Source of the DNA: Bacteroidota bacterium
Lineage (GTDB): Bacteria; Bacteroidota; Bacteroidia; Bacteroidales; Bacteroidaceae
DNA: 62,851 bases
NCBI GenBank assembly: GCA_023458215.1
Contig: JAEXAJ010000158.1
Span: 1 to 62,851 of the forward strand
Direction of reading: 5' to 3'
Of this stretch, positions 52,538 to 61,801 are shown piece after piece. A program made the translations under genes and the position numbers. Below the pieces are notes generated by a model. It did not search any database, was not told the DNA's origin, and saw only the letters and a program-made list of their open reading frames with translations. The stretch's first letter is position 1. Each line of letters opens with the position of its first letter.

Positions 52538-53290
52538 TCACTTTCCTTTATTATTTTCCTTAATGAACATGTCCAGTGCCGCAGTCATAGAAGGAGCCTG
52601 CACACTAGGTGCTTCCAAATCCAAACGAAGTCCGGCATCGCGTACTGCCTGCGCAGTTGTAGAACCGAACGTTCCAATCTTAATTTCCTTCTGCTCAAAA
52701 TCCGGGAAATTCTTCTTTAATGAAGAAACTCCGGCAGGGCTGAAGAACACCAGCATGTCATAGTCAAATTTCTCATCCGCAGGGAAATCATTGCTGACCG
52801 TGCGGTACATAATAACCTCATTATGCTGGATCTTATTCTTATCCAGCAAATTTCCGATTTCATCCGTATGCACATCCGACATCGGCACCAAATACTTTTC
52901 AGTCTTGTGCTTAATGATAGAAGGCATAAGATCATCAAACTTTCCGGTATTTCCAAAGAAAATCTTACGCTTACGGTATTGCACATATTTCTGAATATAG
53001 AGTGCAATGGTCTCTGACACACAGAAATACTTCATGGTCTCAGGTATTGCCACACGCAATTCCGTACAAAGATGAAAAAAGTGGTCAATTGCATGACGCG
53101 AAGTGAAAACGACAGCAGTGTGATCTAATACAGATACCTTTTGTTGTCTGAACTCTTTCGCTGAAACGCTCTCCACCTTGATAAACGGATGAAAATCAAT
53201 TTTCACACCATACTTATCGGCAATGTCGTAGTAAGGAGATTTCTCTGACGCCGGTTTCGGCTGCGACACAAGTACTTTCTTTATTTTCAA
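52538..53290 (-). CDS. hemD: Uroporphyrinogen-III synthase
   Basis: 250-aa two-lobed enzyme closing hydroxymethylbilane to uroporphyrinogen III in heme/siroheme synthesis. HemD sequences are poorly conserved; support comes from VLVSQPKPASEKSPYYDIADKYG-like start segments (KVLVSQPKPASEKSPYYD), AVVFTSRHAIDHFF, MLVFFSPAGVSSLKKNFPD and KIGTFGSTTAQAVRDAGL, which form the typical two-domain pattern. It lies 4 bp after the DUF4271 gene, a neighbourhood common in Bacteroidetes. It is probably in one operon with LOG and DUF4271 upstream. Confidence 0.88.
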   Translation of the reverse strand: MKIKKVLVSQPKPASEKSPYYDIADKYGVKIDFHPFIKVESVSAKEFRQQKVSVLDHTAVVFTSRHAIDHFFHLCTELRVAIPETMKYFCVSETIALYIQKYVQYRKRKIFFGNTGKFDDLMPSIIKHKTEKYLVPMSDVHTDEIGNLLDKNKIQHNEVIMYRTVSNDFPADEKFDYDMLVFFSPAGVSSLKKNFPDFEQKEIKIGTFGSTTAQAVRDAGLRLDLEAPSVQAPSMTAALDMFIKENNKGK

Positions 53291-53294
53291 CGTC

Positions 53295-54029
53295 CTAAAA
53301 ATTTATTATCAAATAATCGTTTAGCTGCATCATCCCTTGATATAACACAAAACAAGGTACGATTTCAAGGGCACAAAAGTACAAAATTAAAAGGAGACTT
53401 CCATATAAATTGTTACAAAAAAGCTTTAACCACTTATAGAATATCAATAATCCAGTCAAAAAGAGTAAAAATAATCCAATTATTACCGTAAATTGCAGAC
53501 TTAAATCAAAATAGACTATGAATAAGACAAATGGGAAAAGGGCAAATCCAAGGTAATAAAGTAGCGTTGAATATGATTCAATCCAAAGAGAAGTGGTACT
53601 TTCGTCAAAAAAAATCCAACCCAGGAAGGTATAAATCAACCATTTGAGGAATAGAAAGAGTAAACAGACTCCCACATAGACTCCCATTAAAACAGCCGGT
53701 GGCACATGCTGCACTAAAGCGGGTTGCTCATCATTGAAATAATTGAAAAAGCAAACTCCGGCTAGTACGCAGGTTTGCAAAATCAACAGCAACAGATAGC
53801 GCATATCCGTTGCCGTAGAAGTAGCAAAGATGCTGGTACGTTCGCGGTGCAACAGAAAATCCTTAACCAATTGCAACAGGAACTTGCGACTACGAGAAAG
53901 AACATAAGACGACAAAAAGAAGCAGCATAGAAGGACAACAGTGATACAATCATCCATTCGCGGAGAATAAGGAATGGGAATTCCCTCCGCTCCTGCTGCT
54001 ACTGCCCAAGCCATCAGCATTGTTATCAT
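53295..54029 (-). CDS. DUF4271 polytopic membrane protein
   Basis: 244-aa inner-membrane protein with about six or seven hydrophobic helices (for example ITVVLLCCFFLSSYVL, YLLLLILQTCVLAGVCFF, LMGVYVGVCLLFLFL, FALFPFVLFIVYF). It belongs to DUF4271, which is conserved beside hemD in Bacteroidetes; no function is established. Its start overlaps the stop of the LOG gene by 4 bp (ATGA) and it ends 4 bp before hemD, so the three genes are tightly coupled. The soluble loops carry few charged motifs that would suggest an activity. Confidence 0.85.
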   Translation of the reverse strand: MITMLMAWAVAAGAEGIPIPYSPRMDDCITVVLLCCFFLSSYVLSRSRKFLLQLVKDFLLHRERTSIFATSTATDMRYLLLLILQTCVLAGVCFFNYFNDEQPALVQHVPPAVLMGVYVGVCLLFLFLKWLIYTFLGWIFFDESTTSLWIESYSTLLYYLGFALFPFVLFIVYFDLSLQFTVIIGLFLLFLTGLLIFYKWLKLFCNNLYGSLLLILYFCALEIVPCFVLYQGMMQLNDYLIINF

Positions 54030-54613
54030 ATAGCGGCAAATTTACGGATAGAGGCATCCCACAAAGGAATAGTATGTATCAAGTCTACAGCTTCCTGCGG
54101 AGTATGGGCTACATGCCAGATCGCGCCATGCTGCACACGCATAAAGTTCTCATCTACCGCTTTCTGAAGCATGGCCAGCAGAGGATCGAAAAAACCTTTG
54201 GTATTCAGTATAACAATCGGATTGAGGTACAGACCTAGTTGCTTCCAGGTAATTGCCTCCAAAAGTTCTTCCAAAGTGCCGCATCCTCCGGGCAAGGCAA
54301 TAATGGCGTCACTGAGATCGGCCATTAACTTTTTGCGTTCGTGCATGCTCTCCACTTCAACGAGTTTGGTCAGTCCTGTATGATGCCAACCTTGCTCTAC
54401 CATAAAATGAGGAATCACCCCAGTCACTTCTCCTCCGGCATCAAGTGTAGCATCAGCCACAGCAGACATTAGTCCCATATTTCCCGCTCCGTTAATCAAG
54501 CGGATATGTTGTTGGCCTAAAAGAGTACCCAGCTCACGGGCGGCATCGAAATATACAGAGTCAATTTTTGTACTTGAAGCACTGTAAACACATACGGAAG
54601 TTATCTTATTCAT
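54026..54613 (-). CDS. LOG-family protein (nucleoside 5'-monophosphate phosphoribohydrolase type)
   Basis: 195-aa cytosolic protein with the full LOG signature PGGCGTLEELLEAITWKQLG, preceded by the nucleotide-binding NGAGNMGLM and MHERKKLMADLSDAIIALPG. Characterised relatives release adenine or cytokinin bases from nucleoside monophosphates; in gut bacteria the physiological role is unclear. It is the first gene of the LOG-DUF4271-hemD run and has a TACCTTTG promoter box at 54646. Confidence 0.93.
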   Translation of the reverse strand: MNKITSVCVYSASSTKIDSVYFDAARELGTLLGQQHIRLINGAGNMGLMSAVADATLDAGGEVTGVIPHFMVEQGWHHTGLTKLVEVESMHERKKLMADLSDAIIALPGGCGTLEELLEAITWKQLGLYLNPIVILNTKGFFDPLLAMLQKAVDENFMRVQHGAIWHVAHTPQEAVDLIHTIPLWDASIRKFAAI

Positions 54614-54645
54614 GCAACTTGTATATCTAATATTAATTGTGGCTG

Positions 54646-54653
54646 CAAAGGTA
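54646..54653 (-). promoter_or_regulatory. Promoter -7 box (TACCTTTG) of the LOG operon
   Basis: A perfect TAnnTTTG match on the minus strand, 33 nt before the LOG start codon. No clear -33 box. Confidence 0.6.
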
Positions 54654-54716
54654 TGGTTTTTCAGTGAAATCTTGAAGAAAGGTAAAGAGGAGTTTTTCTT
54701 TTCGTTACGCGAGCAC

Positions 54717-55842
54717 TTATCTCACGCAAGGATGCGTAAACCAAAAGCGACTGCCAACGCCCACTTGAGATTCAACGCCGATAGCTCCCCCTAACTGTTC
54801 AACAATGCTTCGGCATATAGAAAGTCCCAATCCTGTACCTTTCGCAAACGTATTGAGTTTTACAAAACGATCGATTAGCCAGAAAGGCTGATTTCAAACG
54901 ATCCAAGTGTTCAGCCTTTTCCTTAGCTACTATTAATTCTTCTTCTATCTTCTTTTGATGATCGATATCTACACTCGTTATCACATGTGCCATCTGCCCG
55001 TCTATCCAAGCAAAAGCAGCACTGAATACTCGAAACCAACATTTATCAAACGGTCGTTGATAATCCCAGGAATAGACCTTGGTAGGTTGTCCCTTTTCAT
55101 CAATCAAATGCTTTTTAGGACAAAATTCGCATTACCCTTTCTTCCCAGGGAAAAGAGCATCCCAACATTTTTTTCCATCAAAGTGCTTTATGCCACCATA
55201 GGGAGCAGCCATCGACTGGTTGGCGTAGAGCATATCATGAGAATCGAAGGAGTTAACATAAATATCAATCCCCATATTATTCATGATACTGGTCAGTGTG
55301 TTGTGCGCCCGCACTTCTCTTTCTTTGTATTCTCTGATGGATACTTCTTTAGAAAGCGAGCCCAACAGCAGATGAATCGTCTGCAACTCTTCATCCGAGA
55401 GGGGGCTGACCTCTTCTCGGTCTGCAAAGCCGATAAATCCGATTATCTTTCCCTCAGTATCTGTGAAGGGGCGTATCAGCAGAGAGTCAACTTCATAAAA
55501 GTTCAGAATATCAAGGTCATCCCAAGCTGTCTCTTCACTTCTAACTGCATAAAATGGCTTATGTCGCGACTTCATATTGTCCGCATGCCGCTTAATCATC
55601 TCGTTCATTTCAAAACGAGATTTTAAGATATTCTCCTCATCCCCGATAGTCTCCTTTAAAAGGAAAAAGCGAAACCCATCGGTTTGATAAATAAATCCCC
55701 TCTTAAATCTATAGAAAGCACAAAAATCAATCAAAGATTTCATAATCTTTGCCTCATCAGATTCATCACCATTCAAAGATTCTAAAAAATGGAGTAAAAA
55801 CACATTTGTATCTTTTTTGTCGTTCATCATATAGCATTCCAC
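54717..55842 (-). pseudogene. Decayed GAF/PAS sensor histidine kinase
   Basis: Remnant of a cytosolic hybrid-style sensor kinase. The first part (55842-55132) encodes a GAF-like domain (IGFIGFADREEVSPLSDEEL) and the start of a PAS domain (NNMGIDIYVNSFDSHDMLYA). A TAA stop follows FPGKKG, but the same frame continues at once with CEFCPKKH and the PAS end (FRVFSAAFAWIDGQMAHVI) to [11 protein letters not shown]. There the H-box (normally SHEIRTPL) should follow; instead the sequence jumps, in another frame, to the HATPase end [20 protein letters not shown] and stops at 54717. A deletion therefore removed the H-box, dimerisation region, N-box and most of the ATP site. One nonsense codon plus one frame-shifting deletion make kinase activity impossible. 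Confidence 0.92.
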
Positions 55843-55986
55843 CGTTTAAAGGCTCTATTTTGCATTTAGTATAGTACAAAGTTGATGCTAATATATGAAA
55901 AGATACTAAATATATCTATGCTTTAACGAGTTATTTTACATATTTTCAAAGCAAATAGTGTTGTACGCTAATTGTTTTTCATAGCA

Positions 55987-58218
55987 TCAGAATTTAAAAG
56001 TATAGTTCAAAGACGGAACAATACCATAGAGATACAATTTATAGACCCGACCGTTATCCACACCGCTATAACCTTGACGTCCGGCATAAATAGAAAAAAC
56101 ATTCTTCCGGCTATAGGCATTAATAATCGAGAAACTCAGACTCCGGTCTTGCCTGATGTGCCAAGTGGCCGAAAAATCAAGTTGATGAAATGCAGGGGCA
56201 CGATACCCATTCCGTGTAGAATAGATATAAACCAATACATGCTCTGAGTAGTACTTTCCTATTGGAAGCGTCAGGTTCATCCCCGAAGCATAAGAAAATG
56301 TAGAAGACAGTGACCAATAAGGACTCACCTCCCAATTCAGGAAAAGTTTTAAGTTATGTGGTCGGTCATACACTGGTCTATACTTAATGTTACCAATATG
56401 ATTGCGTGCCCGCGAAAGTGTATAGCTAAGCCATCCGGTCACAGGTCCTTTATTCTTGGAGAAGTAGAACTCCAGTCCGCATCCCTTGGCAAAACCTGTC
56501 TCTACCTCACTTTCTATCCGGTCATTCTGAAAAATATCGGCATTATCACGATAATCTACCACATGGTTCGTCCTACGCAAATAGGCTTCCAGCGACAAGG
56601 TATATTCTCTGCCAGGGAAATTATACTCATATCCCAATGCCAATTGTCGCATTACAGAAGGCTTTAAAAGTGCATTGGCAGGCATCCATACATCCGAAGG
56701 TATACCTACCGAGGAAGTGGTAAGCATGTGTATGCTTTGCGCTGCCTGTGTATAGGATGCAGAAAAACGATGAGACGGGTTTGGTGCAAAAGTCAGTTCA
56801 GCACGAGGTTCTGGCATTACAAATGTTTTGGCAGCATAGTAAGAAGAAGATGGGGCATGGAGTACCGACAATCTGATACCGGCATTTAACTGAAAACGGG
56901 GCAAGAATTTATAATTTGCTTCGGCATAAAGTGCTGCATCCCACAGGTTTTTTCGTGGCATTTGCGAAGGAGTAATATTAGAATCTTTACCGGACTTTTC
57001 AACAATACCGGGTATTGTAGTGAAATAATGTAAGTTTATGCCCGCCTTAAAGTTCAGTAGGTTATTCTGATACCTTTCCCAATCAGACTTAAGCTGATAA
57101 GACTGCATATTCGACTTCCAAGCGTATCTTAATCCATCGGATAATGATTTATATTTATAATAATAGTTGCTGAATATGGCACTTGTATTCACATTGGTTT
57201 TATCATTCAATATATGATTCCAACGCATGGTAGCAGTAGCATTGCCCCAATCCATTCCATACCCCTTCACCAATTTGTTGAATACCGTGTGGTCACCTCC
57301 GCTATAGAGTGAGAAATAGAGTCGGTTATGATCATTCAGTGTTCTATTCACCTTAGCATTTACATCGTAAAACCACATCTGTGGCTTTGATGTCAGATCG
57401 CTTCCTAATAATCCGACTACAACTCCGGGATATCCAAATCTACCTGAAACTAAATAAGAGCCTTCTTTCTTCTTCAGTGGACCTTCAAACATTACTTTTG
57501 AGGCTATCAGTCCCAAACTAGCACTTCGCTCACTCTCTTTACTGTTGCCTTCACGCATCCGCACGTCTATAACAGACGAAGACCGTCCTCCATACTTCAG
57601 CGGGAAAAACGATTTATAGAGATTAACCTCACGTATTGCATCATTATTAAATACCGAGAAGAAAGAGAGTACATGGCTGGGATTATAGACTACAGCTTCA
57701 TCCAATAATACCAGATTTCCCCATTGATTGCTTCCACGTACCGAAATATTGTTTGATCCCTCATTACCACTTTGTACACCCGGCAAAAATTGCAGTGACT
57801 TTATTAAATCGGGCTCCCCACCTACCGATGGCAACGCTTGTATGCTTTTCGCATCTAAAGCGAATTGACCGCTATGCTTCCTGGCACCCACAATCTCTAC
57901 ACCTTTCAACAAATACTCATCAGGCTTCAATGCAATATCCACCACCTTATTGGCCGATAGGGCTATTGTATCTCTCCAAGTTATATAGCCTAACATGGAA
58001 CACTGAAGTATACATTCGCCCTTGGGCAGCGAAATAGAATAAAGCCCATACGAATTTGCCGCCATGCCCGCTCCGGATTTCCTTTCCAAAACATTGGCAT
58101 CCGAGAGGATTTCTCCAGTTTTAGCATCGGTTATACGTCCACGCACAACAACCTTTTGGGCAACAATGGTTTGCCATGAACAGAATAAAAAACAGATATA
58201 TAGTAGTAACAGTTTCAT
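55987..58218 (-). CDS. TonB-dependent receptor (non-SusC type)
   Basis: 743-aa outer-membrane receptor, shorter than SusC proteins. The signal peptide ends at SWQTIVAQ. A carboxypeptidase-D-like domain (VRGRITDAKTGEILSDANVL, about 24-105) precedes the plug (LIKSLQFLPGVQSGNEGSNN, ISVRGSNQWGNLVLLDEAVV) and a barrel ending in SLNYTFKF with C-terminal Phe. There is no STN domain, so no FecR signalling is expected. Pairing with a DUF4249 lipoprotein 33 bp upstream is a recurrent arrangement in Bacteroidetes, parallel to SusC/SusD. The substrate is unknown; peptides, cofactors or metal complexes are as likely as glycans. It is the last gene of a five-gene minus-strand unit. Confidence 0.92.
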   Translation of the reverse strand: MKLLLLYICFLFCSWQTIVAQKVVVRGRITDAKTGEILSDANVLERKSGAGMAANSYGLYSISLPKGECILQCSMLGYITWRDTIALSANKVVDIALKPDEYLLKGVEIVGARKHSGQFALDAKSIQALPSVGGEPDLIKSLQFLPGVQSGNEGSNNISVRGSNQWGNLVLLDEAVVYNPSHVLSFFSVFNNDAIREVNLYKSFFPLKYGGRSSSVIDVRMREGNSKESERSASLGLIASKVMFEGPLKKKEGSYLVSGRFGYPGVVVGLLGSDLTSKPQMWFYDVNAKVNRTLNDHNRLYFSLYSGGDHTVFNKLVKGYGMDWGNATATMRWNHILNDKTNVNTSAIFSNYYYKYKSLSDGLRYAWKSNMQSYQLKSDWERYQNNLLNFKAGINLHYFTTIPGIVEKSGKDSNITPSQMPRKNLWDAALYAEANYKFLPRFQLNAGIRLSVLHAPSSSYYAAKTFVMPEPRAELTFAPNPSHRFSASYTQAAQSIHMLTTSSVGIPSDVWMPANALLKPSVMRQLALGYEYNFPGREYTLSLEAYLRRTNHVVDYRDNADIFQNDRIESEVETGFAKGCGLEFYFSKNKGPVTGWLSYTLSRARNHIGNIKYRPVYDRPHNLKLFLNWEVSPYWSLSSTFSYASGMNLTLPIGKYYSEHVLVYIYSTRNGYRAPAFHQLDFSATWHIRQDRSLSFSIINAYSRKNVFSIYAGRQGYSGVDNGRVYKLYLYGIVPSLNYTFKF

Positions 58219-58251
58219 AGGGTTCTAATTTCTATAATTCAAAAAGAAGTT

Positions 58252-59244
58252 TTATTCCTCTTCCGTAGCTATTCCTTTCTCAGAGAGTGCGCTGACACGA
58301 AAACATCCATATACACCTCCGCTTATGTTACTAGTTACAGAAGATGGAGCAGGCGTATAGGCACCGCCATCTGCCCTAAACTGCCGTATCATCTGATCGA
58401 AGATATTGTAGCAGCTCTTAGAGATCGTTTGTGCCCACACGTACAATGAGTCGGAGGCAGGATAATTCCATCCTGGGGGATATCCCAAAGGATTCTCCCC
58501 ATCGTCAATCAAGAAATCCTTCACATTTTCTTCAAGGTACTCATCACTTAATATTGAGTATTGCCAAAATGTGCCAACAAAACCTAGCAAAGACTGTGGA
58601 CGTGAAAAAGTAAAATAGCTACTGCTATTTGGATCCAATCGAAACAAATAATAATTGTCTACTCCGGGTGGATTAGTAAAACTGATACATGGTGCCCATC
58701 TACCTCCCTTTTCATTGAAATCGAAACGCTTTACTTTCAAATCAGTGATTACTAATGCAGGATCCATCTTTTGAATATCAGATTCATAATGCTTGCCATT
58801 ATAATAGATCTCCAATTTATAAGAATGCCCCTCTATACCATAAATTTTGGTAGTAACATACATGCCCCGACAAGAATCCTCAATGAATCCGGCGGCCACA
58901 TTCTCACGAGTATTCTTCTTCTGGTGATAATCATAGAAGTCATAAAAGTAGCCTCCATAATCGCCGTATGGATATACCACCTGCATCGTATCTCTGATAC
59001 CTTCAGTTACATCTGTCACTATCATTAAAGCATCTTCTATACCTTCATAAACACCATCTCCGGCCGACATTACAGCGGGTTTTCTCAAAAGGAAAAAGTA
59101 AGGTGGATTTTCGTTGGTTATTGCTCCATTGAATACAATCCCATCAAGCACGGAATCAGGGATAGAGATATCAAACTCTTCTTCACAGGCTGATAATAGT
59201 AGTGATAAACCCGCCAATATAGTAATACTAAAATATTTCATCAT
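58252..59244 (-). CDS. DUF4249 lipoprotein, partner of the TonB-dependent receptor
   Basis: 330-aa lipoprotein (MMKYFSITILAGLSLLLSAC, lipobox Cys20; the second Met could be the start). It matches DUF4249: a beta-rich N-terminal part (EEEFDISIPDSVLDGIVFNG), then SYKLEIYYNGKHYES, followed by WAPCISFTNPPGVDNYYLFR and a C-terminal YNIFDQMIRQFRADGGAYTP and ISGGVYGCFRVSA. DUF4249 genes are found next to TonB-dependent receptors and may act as surface-exposed lids or binding proteins, a role inferred from synteny. It is 15 bp after the thiol-oxidoreductase-like gene and 33 bp before the receptor. Confidence 0.85.
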   Translation of the reverse strand: MMKYFSITILAGLSLLLSACEEEFDISIPDSVLDGIVFNGAITNENPPYFFLLRKPAVMSAGDGVYEGIEDALMIVTDVTEGIRDTMQVVYPYGDYGGYFYDFYDYHQKKNTRENVAAGFIEDSCRGMYVTTKIYGIEGHSYKLEIYYNGKHYESDIQKMDPALVITDLKVKRFDFNEKGGRWAPCISFTNPPGVDNYYLFRLDPNSSSYFTFSRPQSLLGFVGTFWQYSILSDEYLEENVKDFLIDDGENPLGYPPGWNYPASDSLYVWAQTISKSCYNIFDQMIRQFRADGGAYTPAPSSVTSNISGGVYGCFRVSALSEKGIATEEE

Positions 59245-59259
59245 AATTAGTAGAGTTTA

Positions 59260-60249
59260 TCAGTTTTGTAATTCCTGGTCCAGTAGTACTTTTAGTTCAT
59301 CATAAGAATTTGTAATATATACCAACCGGTTATTAATAATAATAGTGGGAGTTGCAAAAAGTCCTCGCTCCATTAGTTTATTAATGCTATGGTTTACCTT
59401 ATCATAGTTTTCGGCAGACATTAGTTCTTGCTTATATCCTTCTAAGTCTAATCCGAAGTTATTGGCAATATTAAAAATAAAAGTTGAGTCAACCAAAGTT
59501 TCATGCTCAAAAATGGCATCATGAAACTCCCAGAACTTATTATATTTAGCAGCAGCCTCGCATGATAAAGACGCAAAAGTAGGTTCATCAGCAAAATTAA
59601 TAAAACCAAATTTTACTCTATCCTTATATTCGTTATAAATCTGCTTTAATGTCTTCTCAAAATCAAGACAACGCTTACAATCAAAATCAGACGCTACAAT
59701 AAACGTCGTTGCTGCTTTAAGATTTCCTCTATAACGTACATTCAAATCATCTACAGTACAATGGGGTTGCTTAGGAGGATAAAGGAATCTTTTGATCTGT
59801 GCTTTATTGTATAACGAGTCTGCCAAATGTTGAATTATAGCTGCCCTTATATCATTCTTTAATGAGATATTTCCTTCAATACTTTCAGAAGACACATTGT
59901 TTAAACTCTCCCTAGAATGCAAAACACGATCTTTAACCGATCCGTATACCATAAGTAGACTATCCTTCTTAGTAATCATCACTTTCTTTACATAGTCATC
60001 CAAATAGGAATCAAAAGTTCTATTTGCCGCAACAGATTCGAACTCAATAAGTTTATGCTTAATCAAATCGTCCAACGCTTTCAATTTTATCTCATAAGCA
60101 GTATTCAACAAATCAAAAGTCTCTTGTGTAGTTAAATAAGATAATTCGGAAAGATAAATTTCATGTCCATTCACTGTCGCAACAATGCTCTTGTCCCGAT
60201 TGGAACAAGAGCATAATGTCAAGAAACATAAAAATATAATATACTTCAT
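59260..60249 (-). CDS. Lipoprotein with SurA-N-like region fused to a DsbA-like thioredoxin fold
   Basis: 329-aa lipoprotein; the start at 60249 gives MKYIIFLCFLTLCSC with lipobox Cys13 or Cys15. An N-terminal VATVNGHEIYLSELSYLT segment and the following helices resemble the SurA/peptidyl-prolyl-isomerase N-domain. The C-terminal half is a DsbA/thioredoxin_4 fold: TTFIVASDFDCKRCLDFEKT carries the redox pair Cys191-Cys194 (CKRC) and FATPTIII the cis-Pro301. It likely makes or isomerises disulfides of exported partners in the periplasm or at the outer membrane. The gene is 10 bp after a lipoprotein with several cysteines, a possible client. The open frame continues 22 codons upstream into that gene without a signal sequence. 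Confidence 0.82.
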   Translation of the reverse strand: MKYIIFLCFLTLCSCSNRDKSIVATVNGHEIYLSELSYLTTQETFDLLNTAYEIKLKALDDLIKHKLIEFESVAANRTFDSYLDDYVKKVMITKKDSLLMVYGSVKDRVLHSRESLNNVSSESIEGNISLKNDIRAAIIQHLADSLYNKAQIKRFLYPPKQPHCTVDDLNVRYRGNLKAATTFIVASDFDCKRCLDFEKTLKQIYNEYKDRVKFGFINFADEPTFASLSCEAAAKYNKFWEFHDAIFEHETLVDSTFIFNIANNFGLDLEGYKQELMSAENYDKVNHSINKLMERGLFATPTIIINNRLVYITNSYDELKVLLDQELQN

Positions 60250-60259
60250 TCTTTTATGG

Positions 60260-61231
60260 CTAAGGTATAGGTAGTTTAGAAATAAGATAAGGATTGTTTT
60301 TCGTGAAACCTGCATCAGTATTTAGTATAACATAATATCTTGTATTATCAGTCGCAGTTATCCCATAAAAAGTCTGATCACCTGATAAATCGCCTTTAAA
60401 TGCATACCCTGTATATTTCTTAAGCCAATTCTTATTACTGGAATCTTCATCATCAACATAAATCGTACCCTTTCTAATTAGAGGTCCTCCAGCCAATAAT
60501 CCAAAATTTATATGATTTTTAGGTCCTATACCATAAGGAGGTGCCCATTGAGGAAGAGGATAGGGAGGAAAAGCCCATGCTAACGCTGCATTGTTATTTA
60601 CTACAGTATATCCTCCCAAATCTAGAATAGACTGATAATTCAAATCAGTACTATTAACTACTTTATTATCAGTATCACCATCATCACAATCATGATATCG
60701 AACAAGTACATCCATTGTTCCACCAAATTGAGAATAATTTATGTGATCAACAAGAAATACCCCTCCGGGATAATACCGATTTGCTTCTGTTAAACAGAAT
60801 TTAAAATTAACATTACCATTACCATCTACAGAAGTATCGCCCACCGGACCTGTAACCTTAGAATTTTGCCTAGTATCTTCTGCATCAAGATGAAGTGTCA
60901 ATTCTTTATAAGTGCCACATGAACCAACTTTGAATATTCCCACAACATCAGTCGTTGCAGCATAAGCTGTTCTCATCACTCTTTCTTTAGCTACTGATTG
61001 CCTGTTTATCAATTCTTGCTCATATTCATCCATCACAGCTTGAATAGTCTGCTCATCGGCTATTGTTTCAATTTTAGCTGTATCAGTTTCTTCACTAATT
61101 GCTCTAGTGGTCATTTCATAATCAGCAGATACCTTAGCAAGTTCCAAATCATTTTCCAGTAAATCATAACTATTGCTACACGAATAGCAAGCTAATGTAC
61201 CTAAAAAGGCAAATAATAAATGTTTTCTCAT
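60260..61231 (-). CDS. Unknown cysteine-containing lipoprotein
   Basis: 323-aa lipoprotein I cannot assign to a family. MRKHLLFAFLGTLACYSC carries a lipobox (Cys15 or Cys18); an in-frame ATG three codons upstream is also possible. A charged helical stretch (AKIETIADEQTIQAVMDEYE) is followed by a beta-rich part with cysteines in VGSCGTYKELTL, FKFCLTEANRYY and VRYHDCDDGD, and aromatic/proline-rich AWAFPPYPLPQWAPPYGIG. The C-terminus (YYVILNTDAGF) is compatible with a beta-sandwich. It sits between a small secreted protein (28 bp upstream gap) and the DsbA-like lipoprotein (10 bp downstream gap), so it is part of the same transcript. Coding is well supported by position and signal; function is open. 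Confidence 0.75.
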   Translation of the reverse strand: MRKHLLFAFLGTLACYSCSNSYDLLENDLELAKVSADYEMTTRAISEETDTAKIETIADEQTIQAVMDEYEQELINRQSVAKERVMRTAYAATTDVVGIFKVGSCGTYKELTLHLDAEDTRQNSKVTGPVGDTSVDGNGNVNFKFCLTEANRYYPGGVFLVDHINYSQFGGTMDVLVRYHDCDDGDTDNKVVNSTDLNYQSILDLGGYTVVNNNAALAWAFPPYPLPQWAPPYGIGPKNHINFGLLAGGPLIRKGTIYVDDEDSSNKNWLKKYTGYAFKGDLSGDQTFYGITATDNTRYYVILNTDAGFTKNNPYLISKLPIP

Positions 61232-61268
61232 GTTTATCATATGGTTACGCTACACCACAAGCTTCAAA

Positions 61269-61646
61269 TTAAAGATTGAAATATCCATAAAACACTGTAT
61301 CTCCAATAGTAATTTCTAAGCGATACAAATTATTTTCATTCAACAAGCCCAACAAATTCAATTCTATATCTTTTATAGCAGAGTATTTTTCAAAGTAGAT
61401 ACAATTAGCTCCCAAAACATCAATGATTGATACATTAAGATCTTTACTTTGATCGTCATTAATGATTAATATAGATTCATTATTCGAATTTATAAAAGCT
61501 GATACTCCTAAGATATCTAAGGAACGTTGCCCTTTATGCGGCACAGTAGTATTGTGTTTATCTAACTCTATCCTCTTGCCAGCATCAGCCACCGCATTTA
61601 CAGTTATTGAAATAAAAAACAATAACCATATTAATACTTTTTTCAT
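61269..61646 (-). CDS. Small secreted protein, DUF3244-like
   Basis: 125-aa exported protein with signal peptide MKKVLIWLLFFISITVNAVA. The mature part resembles DUF3244-type Bacteroides proteins: a lead segment KRIELDKHNTTVPHKGQRSL, then ILIINDDQSKDLNVSIIDVLG and a closing YRLEITIGDTVFYGYFNL, the layout of a small Ig-like beta-sandwich in which the protein ends in a GYF-L strand. Function is unknown. It is the first gene of the receptor operon, about 155 bp after the regulator gene. Confidence 0.65.
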   Translation of the reverse strand: MKKVLIWLLFFISITVNAVADAGKRIELDKHNTTVPHKGQRSLDILGVSAFINSNNESILIINDDQSKDLNVSIIDVLGANCIYFEKYSAIKDIELNLLGLLNENNLYRLEITIGDTVFYGYFNL

Positions 61647-61715
61647 AAGTTCTCAATTATTTAAATTATTAGACACAACAAAGAAGCCAATCTTTCTGTA
61701 TTTAACCAAAGAAAT

Positions 61716-61756
61716 AATGGTAACAATGGTAACAATCAAGGCTACAACAGTAACAA
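61716..61756. promoter_or_regulatory. Short direct repeats upstream of the receptor operon
   Basis: AATGGTAAC occurs at 61716 and 61725, directly abutting (9-bp period), and a related AGTAACAA at 61749. They sit 70-110 bp upstream of the first operon gene. They could be binding sites for the neighbouring HTH regulator. No clear TAnnTTTG box was found in this gap. Confidence 0.4.
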
Positions 61757-61801
61757 CATTAAGTTATATATACGACAACAAGAAATATAATATATTGAAA
61801 A

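Noticed and set aside
54612..54794. 60-codon plus-strand ORF beside the LOG gene
   Set aside because: It covers the LOG promoter and the antisense of the kinase remnant, with no independent support.
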